This document shows positions 9,831 to 19,056 of a stretch of 64,000 nucleotides of DNA, one piece after another. Numbering within the stretch: position 1 is the first letter of the stretch; every line of letters starts with the position of its first letter. The DNA lies in the NCBI GenBank assembly GCA_963703145.1, contig OY969793.1, forward strand, positions 2,852,001 through 2,916,000, given 5' to 3'. A program made the position numbers and the translations under genes. Below the pieces are notes generated by a model. It was not told the origin of the DNA, ran no database searches, and saw only the letters and a list, made by a program, of their open reading frames with translations. This stretch comes from Bog-756 sp963703145. Its GTDB lineage: Bacteria > Actinomycetota > Acidimicrobiia > Acidimicrobiales > RAAP-2.

Positions 9831-10039
9831 GACACCGCGTGGGCGGTTGAGGCTGGCAAAGCGCTATCCCCGAACGTATCCCCCGAGCTCTTCGTCCGCT
9901 AAGGCTTCATCGAGGACAAGGCAGCGAGCCGACCGAATTTGAGTGGCTTCCATGGTGACCAAGACGATCGGCTCAATGTGCGCATTGGATCTGCCGATGA
10001 AACCACTATGTGTGGCGGCGAACTATCTGGTGCGATGCG

Positions 10040-10810
10040 ATGAATCCCGGCCAACCAGCGCCCGGGTGGTGGCTGGCGTCTGACGGGAACTGGTACGCCC
10101 CAGAACTTCATCCATCGAATCCAGTTGACGTCGAGACACAGCCACCGGTACTGACTCCAAACCTCCCATCCTTTGGATCTGTGGAGTCCTTTGCATCCGG
10201 GCCAAGTCCGTATCTGGGGGCTCGCACCGCGACGCTGACAGCACCCACTCAACAAGACGAAACATTTATCGGCGCACCGCCCGGAGCCACCACGCCGAAG
10301 AGGAACAGGATCAAACCCGGGTGGATCGTATTGGTCGTCGCCATCGCTGTGGTCGTGGCGCTCGTGGTCGGCAAAGAAGTTACGCACAAGACCACGGCAT
10401 CCAGCGGATCATCCCCAGCTGCATCTACGTCCCAGGACGTCGCCACCCAAGACACCGTGCGAGATGCACTGACCTACGTTCTTGGCGAGTACGAGTCCAA
10501 TCACGCCAGTTTCACAGGAGTGACGCCAGCCGCGATGGAACAAGATCCCCACGCGTACCACCACCTGATGTGGATTGCTGGACCGACAACTCCCTCTGAC
10601 GGCAGCACTGTCAGCTTGGCAGCAGACGACCAGGCGGCCACTGTGGCAGCGCTCGCCCCCAGTGGGACATGCTGGTTCGCCCACATTGACATGAATACAG
10701 GATCGAACCCTAGAGCTCCGGAGTTCGTCGGCCAACGGGGTGGGCCATGCAATGCGCTCGCTGCGCCATCCACGGGCTGGGCGGCTTTCTTCCCTCCCCC
10801 ACAGGCCTGA
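10040..10810 (+). CDS. DUF2510-like N-terminus, one membrane helix and pilin-like C-terminal domain
   Basis: The 256-residue protein begins with a tryptophan-rich segment (PGQPAPGWWLASDGNWYAPELHP) resembling DUF2510, a short cytoplasmic actinobacterial domain. A proline-rich linker and one membrane helix (IVLVVAIAVVVALVVGKEV, around residue 100) come next. After a Ser/Thr spacer, the exported part (TQDTVRDALTYVLGEYESNH ... GTCWFAHIDM) resembles the globular end of pilin-like proteins. I chose the ATG at 10040 so that the DUF2510-like motif starts the protein; an in-frame ATG lies at 10010. Topology is inferred as cytoplasmic N-terminus, exported C-terminus. Function unknown. Confidence 0.7.
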   Translation: MNPGQPAPGWWLASDGNWYAPELHPSNPVDVETQPPVLTPNLPSFGSVESFASGPSPYLGARTATLTAPTQQDETFIGAPPGATTPKRNRIKPGWIVLVVAIAVVVALVVGKEVTHKTTASSGSSPAASTSQDVATQDTVRDALTYVLGEYESNHASFTGVTPAAMEQDPHAYHHLMWIAGPTTPSDGSTVSLAADDQAATVAALAPSGTCWFAHIDMNTGSNPRAPEFVGQRGGPCNALAAPSTGWAAFFPPPQA

Positions 10811-10995
10811 ACGTTCCGCCTCTGATGGTCACGCCCACGCGGCTGTGATCGTCGTCAAGGCGCTTCCGCACTACGGAGCGCATCGGGCGCGCCACCCGCG
10901 GCGGTGACGGTACGAGCGCCCGCTCACGATATGGCGTAACGTCCCTCCGGGGCACTATTGCAATGAGAATCAACTACCAATCCAGGGGGAACTAC

Positions 10996-11472
10996 ATGCG
11001 ACGACTCTTGTTACTTGCTGCAGCACTTGCCATCCCGGCGTCAGGATTGTCACTGGCGCTAGCCACCGGTCCAGCATCTGCTGCGAGCGGGCCGAAAGGC
11101 AAGACTGTATGTAGCAGTGTTGCAGGGACCGAAACCGGTACCGTAACCATCAGCGGTTGCGCCGACAGCAACGGAGCCAACACCGGTGGCGCCTCGACGC
11201 CGATTGGGACCCTGTCACTGGGCACAGGCGGCACCGTCACCTGGGTGAGTGGTCAGACAGCCACGTTCGGGGCTTCGACATTGACACCCACCTCGGCAAA
11301 GCACTGCCCGGGGTACGTCAAGGGTGGAACCAGCAACCCGGCGGCGGAGAAGTTCTCGGGCACAGTGACCGCCAGCACCGCCGGATTCAAGATCCCCGGT
11401 AAGTACAAGGGCGAGGTGTGCATCGATTCGTCCGGAAACATCACCTCTCCAAAGCCGCTGAAGGTCAGCTAG
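10996..11472 (+). CDS. Small secreted protein of unknown function
   Basis: This 158-residue protein has a clear signal peptide (MRRLLLLAAALAIPASGLS, cleavage near PASA-AS). The mature region is rich in Gly, Thr and Ser and contains four cysteines, which could form two disulfides. GGGGGAA lies five bases before the ATG at 10996. The gene ends about 40 bp before a strong 16-bp hairpin that probably terminates it. I do not recognise a domain; the mature part is probably a small beta-rich extracellular protein. Confidence 0.75.
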   Translation: MRRLLLLAAALAIPASGLSLALATGPASAASGPKGKTVCSSVAGTETGTVTISGCADSNGANTGGASTPIGTLSLGTGGTVTWVSGQTATFGASTLTPTSAKHCPGYVKGGTSNPAAEKFSGTVTASTAGFKIPGKYKGEVCIDSSGNITSPKPLKVS

Positions 11473-11511
11473 TCAATCCGCACGCCGATTCCGGAACCCC
11501 GGATCGGTAAG

Positions 11512-11547
11512 GACAGAGGCCCCGCTCGAAGGAGCGGGGCCTCTGTC
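11512..11547 (+). terminator. Strong terminator-like hairpin
   Basis: A perfect 16-bp GC-rich stem (arms 11512-11527 and 11532-11547, loop GAAG) lies 40 bp after the secreted-protein gene. There is no long T run after it, so it may act as an intrinsic-like or Rho-assisted end, or stabilise the transcript 3' end. Confidence 0.75.
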
Positions 11548-11873
11548 GCGGTATTGCCGTCCTTCCCAGATCTGTCCTTTGAGGGCCAGATCTTCGCGAA
11601 GTTGCTCCTGGACCCGCCACACTCACCGCAGGAGAGCATTGGCGTACACGTGGCTTCGGAGCTCTGGGGTCGAGTCGTCGATTGCGACTTCTGTAGAGTC
11701 GATCTACTTTCCGGACCCAGGAACCAGCGCGGCCTCAGCCATCCAAACCGGGGCCGTCGGGGGCCAGCTCGGACCCCAGATCTCAGAGCGCTCGAGGACT
11801 ATCCCGCACCTGGCGCCAAGGGGATAGGCGCTCGGCACGCACTGCGGAAAGCCGGTCAACTACCCTGACCTCA
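11548..11873. other. 326-bp region before the TetR gene
   Basis: I see no convincing gene here. The last 15 bases carry a TACCCT box (11861-11866) seven bases before the TetR ATG, which suggests a leaderless transcript for that gene. Confidence 0.45.
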
Positions 11874-12476
11874 ATGAGCGATCGAGGGATCCCACAACGG
11901 CATCCCCAACCGGTACCCAGCGCCGCACAAGCCCGAATCATCAGCGCGGCTTTGGAGCTGTTTGCCCGCAATGGTGTGGGTGGAACCTCACTGCAGATGA
12001 TTGCCGACAGCATCGGCGTAACCAAAGCGGCTGTCTATCACCAGTACAACTCCAAAGAGCAGATCGTGCTCGCTGCGGCCGACGCCGAGCTCGCGAGCCT
12101 GGAATCCATACTTTGTGCAGCTGAGGCTGAGCCCTCCCGACTGCGGGCCCGAAAACTCCTGGTGCAGGGAATGATCGACCTCGCCGTAGATCACCGACGT
12201 ACCGCAGGAACCATCTTGAATGATCCGGTAGTCACCCACTCCTTTTCAGAGCACGATTCGTTCCGGCAGGTCATGGATCGAATCAGTCATGTCCTGATGG
12301 GTGATGACATTGACCATCAGGCCCGCGTCTCGACGGCGATGATTACCGCCGCTATCAGTGGCACGGTCATGCACCCTCTTGTCGCTGCGCTTGACGACGA
12401 CACGCTGCGATCACAGCTCGAGCGGCTGGTTCGACAGCTTCTCCCCGCCATGAGGTCCAAACCCAAGAGTTCCTAA
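11874..12476 (+). CDS. TetR family transcriptional regulator
   Basis: This 200-residue regulator has a classic TetR DNA-binding domain (about residues 18-64): AQARIISAALELFARNG, then the helix-turn-helix TSLQMIADSIGVTKAAVYHQYNSKEQIV. The rest is a helical ligand/dimer domain. No Shine-Dalgarno is seen; a TACCCT box seven bases before the ATG suggests leaderless transcription. It is convergent with the downstream gene, and no divergent partner exists, so its target may be itself or a distant gene. The ligand is unknown. Confidence 0.92.
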   Translation: MSDRGIPQRHPQPVPSAAQARIISAALELFARNGVGGTSLQMIADSIGVTKAAVYHQYNSKEQIVLAAADAELASLESILCAAEAEPSRLRARKLLVQGMIDLAVDHRRTAGTILNDPVVTHSFSEHDSFRQVMDRISHVLMGDDIDHQARVSTAMITAAISGTVMHPLVAALDDDTLRSQLERLVRQLLPAMRSKPKSS

Positions 12477-12503
12477 CGAATTCCGCCGGCGGTGTCCGCA
12501 GTG

Positions 12504-13610
12504 CTATTCGGGCCGAACGTAATCGGGATCAGCTTCATCTCGGATCGACAGCCGCCACTTGCAGCACACATGGTCCTTGCTCACCCGGGGTGGGATCGCC
12601 AGGATCTCAACCTTCATGTTCGGGTTGTACATCTTGGCGGTCTCAATGATGGCTGCAGGGCACGAGGTGTGAGATGCCTTCTCGGCAATGTCTGGGCGAC
12701 CCAGGGCTTCCCACTGATCAACTGATATGCACTTGTTGAACGTGAAGATGCCAACCTCTTCCTCGGGCATCTCGAAGGTCATCTCGAAGGCCTTGCCAGG
12801 AAACGAAGTGGCATCCACCTGGATGTCCTTCATGAACGCCTCCACGGTGTTACCGGAGATGTTCATCCAGCGTGCTTTGATGTCCTGGGCCGCAGGCAGC
12901 AGCTTCTCGCTCCACAGCGTCCACTGGAAGGCGAACATCTCATCGAGGCCATCCCTCATGACGATGGCGAACGCCCATGACTCGATCGCGGCGAGCAGAT
13001 ACTCGTGGCTTCCGAGAGCCAACTTCACCAAACGTTCCTTCGAGTACTGCACCCAATCCGGCTCAGGCTTATAGGGGTTGACGAGGACGGTTCGACCCGC
13101 GGCGATGTGAGCCGTGACCTGCTTCTGAGTCTCCGCACCGAGAGATTCGGCTTCGCCGTCGGCGAGATCCATCCAACTGCCGATCATCACCGGGAGTTGG
13201 GGGAGGATCATGTCTCGCCACGCATCAGTTTGGATTTTGAGCATGTCGTCACGCCCATAGCGCTTGCCGACCGCGTCCGCCCACCCCTCGATGCACACCC
13301 GGTAGTACTCGTCGCTCATCGCCAACATGTTCAAGAGCGCTTCGTTCGAGAAATCCGAGAATCTGAGGTTCTGGTTGAAGGGCCCGCTGTAGTCCGGTAG
13401 CTCGAGACTGTCATCGGGGCCGATGTCGGATCGTGTGTCATGGCCCACCTTCTTGTACTTGCCCGGTGGGTCCACAACAGGGAACTTCTTGAAGTGCACG
13501 AGGTCAACCGGTATGTCGAGCCCGGTCGGCTGTTGATGCTCCTCGTAATCGGCTCCGACCTTCCTAACGTCGGATAGCGCTTCCTTCGCCTTGTCATCGA
13601 TCTCTGCCAT
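12504..13610 (-). CDS. DUF6125/ATC-hydrolase-like protein with internal duplication
   Basis: The 368-residue protein holds two similar helical segments. One contains LLNMLAMSDEYYRVCIEGWADAV and RDDMLKIQTDAW (about residues 90-140); the other contains LVKLALGSHEYLLAAIESWAFAI and DEMFAFQWTLWSEKLLPA (about 190-240). The C-terminal third carries spaced cysteines (NKCISVDQW, HTSCPAAI, DHVCCKWRL) in a pattern like L-2-amino-thiazoline-4-carboxylate hydrolase and DUF6125 proteins. That assignment rests on pattern only. AAGGAGGT sits seven bases before the ATG at 13610; the frame extends to 13724 without support. It lies 230 bp downstream of the racemase, on the same strand. Confidence 0.7.
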   Translation of the reverse strand: MAEIDDKAKEALSDVRKVGADYEEHQQPTGLDIPVDLVHFKKFPVVDPPGKYKKVGHDTRSDIGPDDSLELPDYSGPFNQNLRFSDFSNEALLNMLAMSDEYYRVCIEGWADAVGKRYGRDDMLKIQTDAWRDMILPQLPVMIGSWMDLADGEAESLGAETQKQVTAHIAAGRTVLVNPYKPEPDWVQYSKERLVKLALGSHEYLLAAIESWAFAIVMRDGLDEMFAFQWTLWSEKLLPAAQDIKARWMNISGNTVEAFMKDIQVDATSFPGKAFEMTFEMPEEEVGIFTFNKCISVDQWEALGRPDIAEKASHTSCPAAIIETAKMYNPNMKVEILAIPPRVSKDHVCCKWRLSIRDEADPDYVRPE

Positions 13611-13841
13611 GACGGGGACCTCCTTGATGCGGCGGCTTGGCCACCTACTTCCGGCCAAAGTAGCCAATCGGCTAGTCACGGTCAACAGCCTTCGTGATGA
13701 CCGGTCGTGGTCCCGTACCGCCACTGATCGTCACCTCACAGACACCCATACTCCATTGGCATCCGGTGTCGCAGAGTTGCTTGATCTCCATTCTGAAAAA
13801 CGGACCTCGGCTGTCGTGCGTCCCATGAACAGACAATCGAA

Positions 13842-14921
13842 TCAACGGGCACCGGCGTGTATGTACTCGTGAGTCACAAACGGTGACGCCATTGAGCTCA
13901 TGAGTGCGCTGTAGTTCAGTTCGAAACGAAGCTCGGACCCCAACTCCGGTGGATTGGTCATCGCAGCGAGAACCAGATGATCACTGCTTGCACCGAGGAT
14001 CTCGAATCCAGGTGGCGCAACGATGCCGTCAGTGTCAACGTCCTGGCGGCCAAGAGCGACGATCACTCGATGACAGTCGCTCCGTGCGACACGGTTCTCC
14101 CGACCATGACCGAACGCTGTCTGGCCAAGTTCTCCTCGTGGTCGTGAGGGTTTCAGCTTGGACTCGATAACTTCGCCAACTAGTGAGAAGGCTCGCGCAT
14201 GAAGCCCCTTGAGTTCAGTGCGATGTATTGGCTCACGACCCAGCAGGATCGATTCACCCAGGCGAAGGTGATTGACTCGGCCGATTCTCGCATCCGGCTG
14301 CAGGGCCCACTGCAGGTTGGCCGAGTTCCCACCGGAAACAATGTCGAGATCGATTCCGAAGGCCTTCTCAATTGAGTTCGCTATGGCGGATAGCTCCGCC
14401 ATATTGGACGCATCGGGGATCACGCCATTCTGGCAGGCGAGATTGGTGCCTATCCCTCGCAGGCCAATCCCGGGAGTGTCGAGCACCATTCGAGCGACTT
14501 CATGGGCATCGCCTGGCATGATCCCCTCACGTAGGTCGCCCAGTTCGACCATGAGGACGATGCCATGGTGCTTCCGTTGCTTGCGCGCTGACACAGAGAG
14601 TTGGTCGATCACACGGACCTCGCTATTGAGGCTGACGTCGGCGCTGGCGACCACCCGGTCGGCTTGGCTGATCATTGGGGACCGAATCAACATGATTTCG
14701 GCGGCGATCCCGGCATCACGCAGGCGTTCAACATTTTCAATGCGCGATTCGCCAAGCTCGCTGATACCAGCACCTAGGAGCTCACGGGCGACTTCAGGAG
14801 AACCTAGGGTCGCTTTGGTCACTCCGCAGACGGAGATACCCAAAGGGGCGAGGCGGTGCACGAGGGTCTGTGCGTTGTGAGCAATGAGATCCAGTCGGAC
14901 CTCAACTCGTGGAGCGCTCAC
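13842..14921 (-). CDS. Alanine/ornithine racemase family PLP enzyme
   Basis: The 359-residue protein is a fold-type III PLP enzyme with an alanine-racemase-like N-terminal barrel. Lys36 in CGVTKATLG is the expected Schiff-base lysine. Other family features are ELGESRIENVERLR, VELGDLREGI, GIGTNLACQNGV, the phosphate-binding SGGNSANLQWAL and LRLGESILLG. The closest known functions are ornithine or other amino-acid racemases. Its ATG overlaps the stop of the upstream DUF1611 gene by four bases (ATGA), so the two are translationally coupled and probably act on the same D-amino acid. The substrate is inferred only from family and context. Confidence 0.88.
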   Translation of the reverse strand: MSAPRVEVRLDLIAHNAQTLVHRLAPLGISVCGVTKATLGSPEVARELLGAGISELGESRIENVERLRDAGIAAEIMLIRSPMISQADRVVASADVSLNSEVRVIDQLSVSARKQRKHHGIVLMVELGDLREGIMPGDAHEVARMVLDTPGIGLRGIGTNLACQNGVIPDASNMAELSAIANSIEKAFGIDLDIVSGGNSANLQWALQPDARIGRVNHLRLGESILLGREPIHRTELKGLHARAFSLVGEVIESKLKPSRPRGELGQTAFGHGRENRVARSDCHRVIVALGRQDVDTDGIVAPPGFEILGASSDHLVLAAMTNPPELGSELRFELNYSALMSSMASPFVTHEYIHAGAR

Positions 14922-16063
14922 GACGCCTGGGCGACCGACTCCCGTTCGAGCTCCGGGAAGGCACCCACCACCATCTCCACGAGTCGTTTCACTGGTCGAA
15001 TCAGCGCGTCGGTGGCTGGAATGCCCAGTTCCAGCTCGTACATTGTGATCGCCGCCGTCACCTCAACATCGGTCATGTTCTCATGATTGAGGGTCAATCC
15101 GATGACCTCTGTGTCGGCGAAGGTCTCGATCAGGTTGATCTCGCTGGCCGGGTCAGGCGTCGGAACGTCAGCGAAGTCACCGAGCTTCTGGCGTGCCGGT
15201 GCATGCTGGAGGATCACGGCATTCGGGCGGCTTCCGCGGAGGATGAATGTGGAGCTGAGGTACGCCGGATGGCTGAGGGCACCTTGGCCCTCGATGACGA
15301 TGACGTCAGGCTGCTCGTTCTCGAACGCCTCCACGACCGCTGCCTCCATTTCGCCAGAGCAGAACTGGCACGGAATCGCATCAAGAGCCACACCGTATCG
15401 AGCCCCCTGGATCAGACCGGTCTGACCCGTGCCAACCATGACGGCCTTGATGCCGTGGTCGTTGAGAGCTTTGGTGAGAATGGTTGCGGTGGTTCGCTTG
15501 CCGATGGCTCCGTCCGTGCCGAGGACGGCGATGCGGGGACAGGTGACTTCGGCTATCCGACCGCTGAACATACGGAGGTCCCTCTTGGCCCGCGGTCGCC
15601 GCACATCGAGGATGGTGACGCCGTACGTGGCTGCTGCGTGGGCGAACTCTGGATCATCGTTCAAGAACTCATGAAGCCCATTGACGATGTTGACACCCTG
15701 TGCCATCGCACCGAGCATCACCCCTCGCTCCTTGGCCGAAAGCATCCCGCTCGAGGGAGCCACACCAAAGACGAGGAAGTCCGGTGCGGTGCCGTGAAGC
15801 AGAACTGCCGCCGCTAGGTCAAACACGACGGGGATGTCGTTTGCCTTGCCATCAAGGATCTCGCCTGCGTCTCGCCCGGACTGCTTGCTGTCGATCACGG
15901 AGATGATTTCGTAGAGCTCGGAATGCCGCACGAGACCGTTGGCAGTCTTGCCGTCCGGTGAACCGAAGTTGGCCTCGCAGTAGACGACAGCGCTCGGGCG
16001 TTTCTCGTGAAGCGCGCTTCGGGGGCGCGACGGAGCAGCGAGAGTGATCGGAAAACGGGACAT
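14918..16063 (-). CDS. DUF1611 family protein (DgcN-like, P-loop)
   Basis: The 381-residue protein matches DUF1611. It has an N-terminal Rossmann-like part, then a P-loop GTDGAIGKRTT (about residues 182-192), VGTGQTGLIQGARYG and VIEGQGALSHPAY. Members include DgcN, described as a D-glutamate N-acetyltransferase in D-glutamate catabolism. Here the partner is a PLP racemase where other systems have an epimerase. AAGGAG lies a few bases before the ATG at 16063. It is the first gene of a two-gene operon, possibly three with 12504-13610. A D-amino-acid role is inferred from family and context. Confidence 0.87.
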   Translation of the reverse strand: MSRFPITLAAPSRPRSALHEKRPSAVVYCEANFGSPDGKTANGLVRHSELYEIISVIDSKQSGRDAGEILDGKANDIPVVFDLAAAVLLHGTAPDFLVFGVAPSSGMLSAKERGVMLGAMAQGVNIVNGLHEFLNDDPEFAHAAATYGVTILDVRRPRAKRDLRMFSGRIAEVTCPRIAVLGTDGAIGKRTTATILTKALNDHGIKAVMVGTGQTGLIQGARYGVALDAIPCQFCSGEMEAAVVEAFENEQPDVIVIEGQGALSHPAYLSSTFILRGSRPNAVILQHAPARQKLGDFADVPTPDPASEINLIETFADTEVIGLTLNHENMTDVEVTAAITMYELELGIPATDALIRPVKRLVEMVVGAFPELERESVAQAS

Positions 16064-16395
16064 GGATCTCCTTGAGACGAGCTCAGAGGAGGCGACAGAA
16101 TGATTCCGATCAAATCGATCGGCAGCAACGGGGGGTCCCCACTCAGCGTGGATCTATCAGAGTACCGGACTTCTGATCATAGTGACGGGTCATCTGACGG
16201 CATGATGCCGAATTCTGGTAGTGGCTCCGGGGCATCAGGCACCGTTGGCGACCGTGTGCAGAGGGCGTGTCGGGCCCCGGCGCATCAAGCGGGGGCCGCC
16301 GATCTTCAACACCTGCACCTGATCGCGTTTTGGTGGGCCGAGATGCGTGGGTCTTCGCTCCTAGAATGACATCACCAAGTTTCAAGGAGAAATCC
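16064..16395. other. Divergent promoter region
   Basis: No gene is seen in these 332 bp. They separate the DUF1611 operon (minus) from the VOC gene (plus). A TAGAAT box at 16364-16369 is well placed for transcription starting just before the AAGGAG of the VOC gene. Confidence 0.5.
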
Positions 16396-16794
16396 GTGCG
16401 GCCTATTTTCCATCTCTCAATCCCAGTGCGTGATCTTGAGGAGGCAGTTGACTTTTACGGGAGCCAGTTGGATGCCGAGATTGGTCGAAAGACCGATGAG
16501 TTTGCCGACGCTCTGGTTTTCGGTGCTCAAGTGACGCTACAGAATGATCCGGGCAGCGTAACTTCGCCCATGCCTCGGACACGGCACTTCGGTGCCACGC
16601 TCCCCTGGAACCACTGGGAGCAGATCGCATCTCGCTTCACAGGAGGTCCGATCGTCGTCGAGTCGCCCACCATCTCCTACGTGGGTGAGCCAATTGAGCA
16701 AGGCAAGATGATGATTGTCGATCCGAGTGGCAACCTCATCGAGATCAAGGCATACCGCCACCCTGGCAACGTCCTGGGTCCCCTGGCCGACTGA
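16396..16794 (+). CDS. VOC (glyoxalase/dioxygenase superfamily) protein
   Basis: This 132-residue protein has the paired beta-alpha-beta-beta-beta layout of the VOC fold. It opens with VRPIFHLSIPVRDLEEAVDFYGSQL and ends with MMIVDPSGNLIEIKAYRHP, where Glu is a usual metal ligand. I chose the GTG at 16396 because AAGGAG lies six bases upstream. The ATG at 16368 overlaps a probable -10 box (TAGAAT, 16364-16369) and would be untranscribed. The metal and substrate are unknown. A pair of dispersed palindromes follows the gene. Confidence 0.85.
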   Translation: MRPIFHLSIPVRDLEEAVDFYGSQLDAEIGRKTDEFADALVFGAQVTLQNDPGSVTSPMPRTRHFGATLPWNHWEQIASRFTGGPIVVESPTISYVGEPIEQGKMMIVDPSGNLIEIKAYRHPGNVLGPLAD

Positions 16795-16872
16795 CCCAGC
16801 CCGCGACGCTGGATTTGGACACCGATTGGTCCACCCGGTGAATCGCGCCTCCAGGCCCAAGCGCTAACGAGA

Positions 16873-16928
16873 GCTCAGCTGCCTGAGCTGAGGTCCGTGT
16901 CGACCCTCAGCCCGCAGAGCTGCTGAGT
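16873..16928. repeat. Dispersed palindromes, two copies
   Basis: Copy 1 (16873-16893) is GCTCAGC-TGCCTGA-GCTGAGG. Copy 2 (16905-16928) has arms CCTCAGC and GCTGAGT-like with a longer 10-base spacer. The start-to-start distance is 32 bp. They lie between convergent genes (VOC and phospholipase C). Confidence 0.8.
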
Positions 16929-17021
16929 TGCACTTGGCCGATCGAGCTGACTGCAGCCGATTTCGTCGCTGGCTCGAGCCAACTCCAAGCTTGGACGCCG
17001 GTTTGCAGTGGCCGGTGGGAT

Positions 17022-18602
17022 CTAGCTTGGCGTGGTCAGTAGGGTCCCATTGGCCTGCACCGGCATCTTCTGGTGCTTTGGGATCTTGAACGGTGCAGTA
17101 GGTGCCGAGTTCAACTCGAGCAGCTGTCCGGCACTGCATTCGTTGACCGGGGCAGCCGTGGTGGCATCCGATACCACCGGGAGCTTCGGCACCTTGTACA
17201 CCGGGGACTGGAGCACTGGCAGGGAACCGGAGAGGTCCGAGGTCACCGACCTTCGCCACGGAGTGATGTTGGGAGCTGTTACGCCGAATACCGTCTCGAG
17301 GAACCGAAGTTGGGACGTGTGGTCCATCTGGTCGTGACAGACATAGCCCCCCACCGAGAAGGGCGACACCACCAGCATGGGCACGCGAACCCCCAAGCCG
17401 ATGGGCCCAGTATCGCCTCCCGCAGAACTGGGCAAAGGGTCCACCGTCAAGTACTCACCGGTTGTCCCACTGGGAGCGGTGGGCGGAGGGACATGGTCAA
17501 AGAAGCCATCGTTCTCGTCATACATGATGAAGAGCACCGTCTTGGCCCACACGGCCGGGTTGGAGACCAGAGTGTCGAGGATCTGCTGACTCCACCATTC
17601 GCCCAGCGCCGGCGGTGCCGGCGGGTGTTCGTCGAATCCGTCCGGGGCAAAGATCCACGACACCTGAGGCAGCGTTCCGGCAGCAACGTCCTTGGCGAAG
17701 TCGTTCGGACTGGCCCCGTCGGTCAGGCCGCCAGCCACATTCGGGCCGAAGTAGCCAAAGGCGTTCTGGTAGAGGGAAGAAGTGGAATCGGAGACAATGG
17801 AGTCGAAGTAGGAAAGCACGTTATTGCTGAAGAAGTAGTCGGAGGTCGGTTGATAATTGGACCCGTGGGGGTTGTAGCACTTCCACGAGATCCCAGCCGA
17901 CTGAAGCACCTCGGGCATGGTGTTCCACGAGCAAGTCCCCCGCACCGACGAAAGGCTCGAGTTGGTAACGATGATCGGGCCGCCAGCATCTCCGGCCGGG
18001 TCGAGTGTCCCGGTCATCTGCATGAGGCGGTTGGGGTGGGTGGGACCGAGGACCGAGCAGAAGTAGTTGTCGCAGATGGTGAACTTCTCGGCCAGGTCAT
18101 AGTAGAAGGGAAGGTCCCCCTTCTTGTAATAGCCCATGGTGTTGATACCGAGTGCTCCCTCGTACGTGCTCGAGGTGTGGGTAGAGACGAAGCTGTCCAT
18201 GGCTCCGTTGTTCCACGAGGCGTGCTCGGCTTCCCAGGAGTGCGACAGGTCGTAGGTGCACTCGGCCTGCTGGCTCTTGGTGTTCATGTGGAACGGAAGC
18301 AGGCTCGAGTTCTGACCTCCCGGCCAAGACTGAGTGAACGCACCCCGGTTGTTGGCGTCGTCAAAGCCCCGGACGCCCTTCATCGAGCCGTAGTAGTGAT
18401 CGAAGGAGCGGTTTTCCTGCATGAGAAAGATCACGTGCTCCACGGCACCGAGGTCACTCCCCGCCGCTTTGACCTTGGCGGCCCGTCGCACGGTATCGGC
18501 GCCGGAGGCCCGGACGCCACCAAGTCCGGCCATGCTGAGGGCCATTGCACCCCCGATACCCCCGGTCAGAACCTGCCGTCTAGTGAATCGTGCATCGGTC
18601 AT
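17022..18602 (-). CDS. Tat-exported phospholipase C / phosphoesterase family protein
   Basis: The 526-residue enzyme belongs to the bacterial phospholipase C/acid phosphatase phosphoesterase family. A twin-arginine signal, FTRRQVLTGG, starts the protein, so it is probably exported folded. Family motifs follow: VIFLMQENRSFDHYYGS, SVLGPTHPNRLM, MYDENDGFFDHVPPP, VRVPMLVVSPFS and a region with DHTSQLRFLE. These supply metal and phosphate ligands. The likely reaction is cleavage of a phosphodiester or phosphomonoester outside the cell. The ATG at 18602 is preceded by AGGGGGA; an ATG immediately before it (18605) is too close to that site. The gene stands alone. Confidence 0.93.
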   Translation of the reverse strand: MTDARFTRRQVLTGGIGGAMALSMAGLGGVRASGADTVRRAAKVKAAGSDLGAVEHVIFLMQENRSFDHYYGSMKGVRGFDDANNRGAFTQSWPGGQNSSLLPFHMNTKSQQAECTYDLSHSWEAEHASWNNGAMDSFVSTHTSSTYEGALGINTMGYYKKGDLPFYYDLAEKFTICDNYFCSVLGPTHPNRLMQMTGTLDPAGDAGGPIIVTNSSLSSVRGTCSWNTMPEVLQSAGISWKCYNPHGSNYQPTSDYFFSNNVLSYFDSIVSDSTSSLYQNAFGYFGPNVAGGLTDGASPNDFAKDVAAGTLPQVSWIFAPDGFDEHPPAPPALGEWWSQQILDTLVSNPAVWAKTVLFIMYDENDGFFDHVPPPTAPSGTTGEYLTVDPLPSSAGGDTGPIGLGVRVPMLVVSPFSVGGYVCHDQMDHTSQLRFLETVFGVTAPNITPWRRSVTSDLSGSLPVLQSPVYKVPKLPVVSDATTAAPVNECSAGQLLELNSAPTAPFKIPKHQKMPVQANGTLLTTPS

Positions 18603-19056
18603 CATTCCCCCTGAACCTGTCTTGACGCCGACGGAGCAGACCCCGCCCTTGTCCCCCACTGAACCCTAATAGCCCACTAACCCCCATGCACGATTCGGAC
18701 CCGATGCCATCGGACGAACGGTTTGGACCCGCGCATACCGAGACTAAGTCCGATCTTTCGATCAGCGGAGGTGGCCCTGTTGCCGGATGGGGGCTCCGAT
18801 AAGTCGCTCAATCAAACACAAGCCTCCTAGCTCCTGGGTGCGACACGACCTCAGCCCACCGAGCTGAGGCCGTCAGTTCTTTTCACCCATCTGACCGCAG
18901 TACTCGTGAATCCATGAGGTGGCGAACGATGAGCCGCCCATCAATCCTCGTCAGCGAAATTGCTATCCGCAGCCGTTTCGGACTGGGCCGAGTGCTCCTG
19001 CTCCGCATGACCTCCTTCCGATGCAGCGAGTGATCCGGCCCAGTTATGGTCGCGCA
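18603..19056. other. Divergent promoter region with one palindrome
   Basis: These 454 bp separate the divergent phospholipase C and dimethylformamidase-like genes. I find no gene. A family palindrome lies at 18849-18869 and a TATGGT box at 19045-19050, six bases before the downstream ATG. Confidence 0.5.
18849..18869. repeat. Dispersed palindrome, single copy
   Basis: CCTCAGC-CCACCGA-GCTGAGG, an exact arm match. This copy sits between divergent genes, which argues against the family being only a transcription terminator. Confidence 0.85.

Noticed and set aside
17073..18614. 513-codon plus-strand frame opposite the phospholipase C
   Set aside because: It lies entirely on the strand opposite a gene with a full set of family motifs; its own sequence matches no family.
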